This document shows, piece after piece, positions 63,282 to 64,000 of a stretch of DNA of 64,000 nucleotides. This DNA is from UBA5078 sp033721235. GTDB taxonomy: Bacteria; Pseudomonadota; Gammaproteobacteria; Pseudomonadales; Pseudohongiellaceae. A program made the position numbers and the translations under genes. The first letter of the stretch is position 1. Each line of letters starts with the position of its first letter. The DNA lies in assembly GCA_033721235.1 (NCBI GenBank), contig JAWWAY010000002.1, positions 124,001 through 188,000 of the forward strand. The letters run 5' to 3'. The notes beneath the pieces are model-generated. The model had not been told where the DNA came from, made no database searches, and saw only the letters and a program-made list of their open reading frames with translations.

Positions 63282-64000
63282 CTAATCTTTCTTTAAACTA
63301 CCTACCCCACCAAAGGCGGAGAACAGCGCGCGCAAGAATTTGGAGAACTCTCCTGTCATAATGGCAAAGTCTTGATCAAACTGTGCAGCAGCATCTTCTG
63401 CCTCGCCGGCCTCATCCAAAATAACATCTTCAAATTTAATTTGGCTTACCACCAAATCGGCAGACACGACACAGTTCAAGGTATCGTTCCAGAGCAGGCC
63501 AAGTTTCTTCACTTGTTTACCAGCTTCCAGATGCGCTTTTATTTCATCACTATATAGGTCCTGCCCTTTGCAGCGCACGACGTTGCTGTCCTCAAGTGGA
63601 TTAAATAACTCGCAGTCCTGATTGATGACGAAGCCATCGCTGGCCTGCTGACTCTCGAGCCACCTTGTCATCACATCATTGGGTGAATGCTCGGCTACAG
63701 GTAGAGTCACAGGAAGTGTATCGAGGCTCTCTCTCAATGCTGCCGTTATTTCATCCGCTACAGTGGCACTGCTTGAGTTGACGATTAGCAAATTATTCCT
63801 CAGATCGAAATAGGCAAAGATCAATCGCGTGCGTGTAAATGCTCTCGGCAATAACGCGGCAGTCACATCATCCTTTAACTGGAGTTTCTCCTTGCGAAAA
63901 ACTTTCCGCCCTTGTTTCTCTTCTATCTCTTCCACTTTTTTTGCCAGCTCATCATTGATTACCGAAGCTGGCAGCAGCTTCTCGTCCTTGCGGGCACAGA
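63282..64000 (-). CDS. rdgC: Recombination-associated protein RdgC, C-terminal part (cut by window edge)
   Basis: About 239 C-terminal residues of RdgC, entering from the window end (CARKDEKLLPASVINDEL...). The blocks KEKLQLKDDVTAALLPRAF, TRWLESQQASDGFVINQDCEL and NDTLNCVVSADLVVSQIKFED are characteristic. RdgC forms a ring on DNA and limits RecA filament growth. The start codon lies outside the window. Confidence 0.92.
   Translation of the reverse strand, partial: CARKDEKLLPASVINDELAKKVEEIEEKQGRKVFRKEKLQLKDDVTAALLPRAFTRTRLIFAYFDLRNNLLIVNSSSATVADEITAALRESLDTLPVTLPVAEHSPNDVMTRWLESQQASDGFVINQDCELFNPLEDSNVVRCKGQDLYSDEIKAHLEAGKQVKKLGLLWNDTLNCVVSADLVVSQIKFEDVILDEAGEAEDAAAQFDQDFAIMTGEFSKFLRALFSAFGGVGSLKKD

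Overview
The window reads as chromosomal DNA of a free-living, probably marine gammaproteobacterium. The order hemA-prfA-prmC-moeB, the divergent TPR lipoprotein-lolB-ispE-tRNA-Gln-prs-rplY-pth-ychF-tRNA-Met block, the PA4642-type small protein after gatCAB, and mreBCD-maf-rng-yhdP-nit are arranged as I remember them in Pseudomonas and Cellvibrionales-type relatives. Placement at order level is inference from synteny and protein style, not from any search.

Layout. 1-5.9 kb: a channel gene cut by the window edge, a disrupted sodium:solute symporter, an amidohydrolase, a hotdog thioesterase with a tiny lipoprotein, and a LysR-patatin pair divergent from a citrate synthase (6.0-7.1 kb). 7.2-13.8 kb: a compact co-directional cluster of a lone receiver domain, a TPR/beta-barrel outer-membrane protein (YaiO type), a membrane-anchored HEAT-repeat protein, a processive family 2 glycosyltransferase and an NDH-SelD fusion. 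Its first four members look like a complete polysaccharide synthesis and export machine with its own promoter. 13.9-21.4 kb: TPR protein, zinc aminopeptidase and glutaminyl cyclase pair, HIT protein, mtnA, an orphan ExbD, TetR, DUF445 and a nitrilase. 21.4-30.2 kb: yhdP-rng-maf-mreDCB, where mreC appears to start with AUU. 30.6-36.4 kb: gatCAB, PA4642-like gene, rhlB, moeB. 36.5-47.9 kb: the housekeeping translation, haem and outer-membrane block with two tRNAs.

47.9-52.1 kb is a small accessory island directly behind tRNA-Met. It contains three copies of an 85-91 bp foldback element with 26-27 bp arms, an N-terminally truncated gene, short cassette-like genes (GNAT, ABM monooxygenase, two-helix membrane protein, GFA protein) and attC-like spacers, followed by an asparaginase. 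This could be an integron-cassette remnant mixed with a non-autonomous repeat family.

52.1-64 kb: alkaline phosphatase, cytochrome b561, DUF4180, GNAT, lipocalin, NTF2-like and PPOX proteins, an AhpD-like protein divergent from a LysR regulator with a clear dyad operator, an alpha/beta hydrolase, a methyltransferase, a hybrid histidine kinase with a periplasmic ABC-binding-protein-like sensor, and the C-terminal part of rdgC cut by the window edge.

The candidate new system is the receiver-YaiO-HEAT-GT2 locus. The island with foldback repeats and the AUU-initiated mreC are the next most interesting points.
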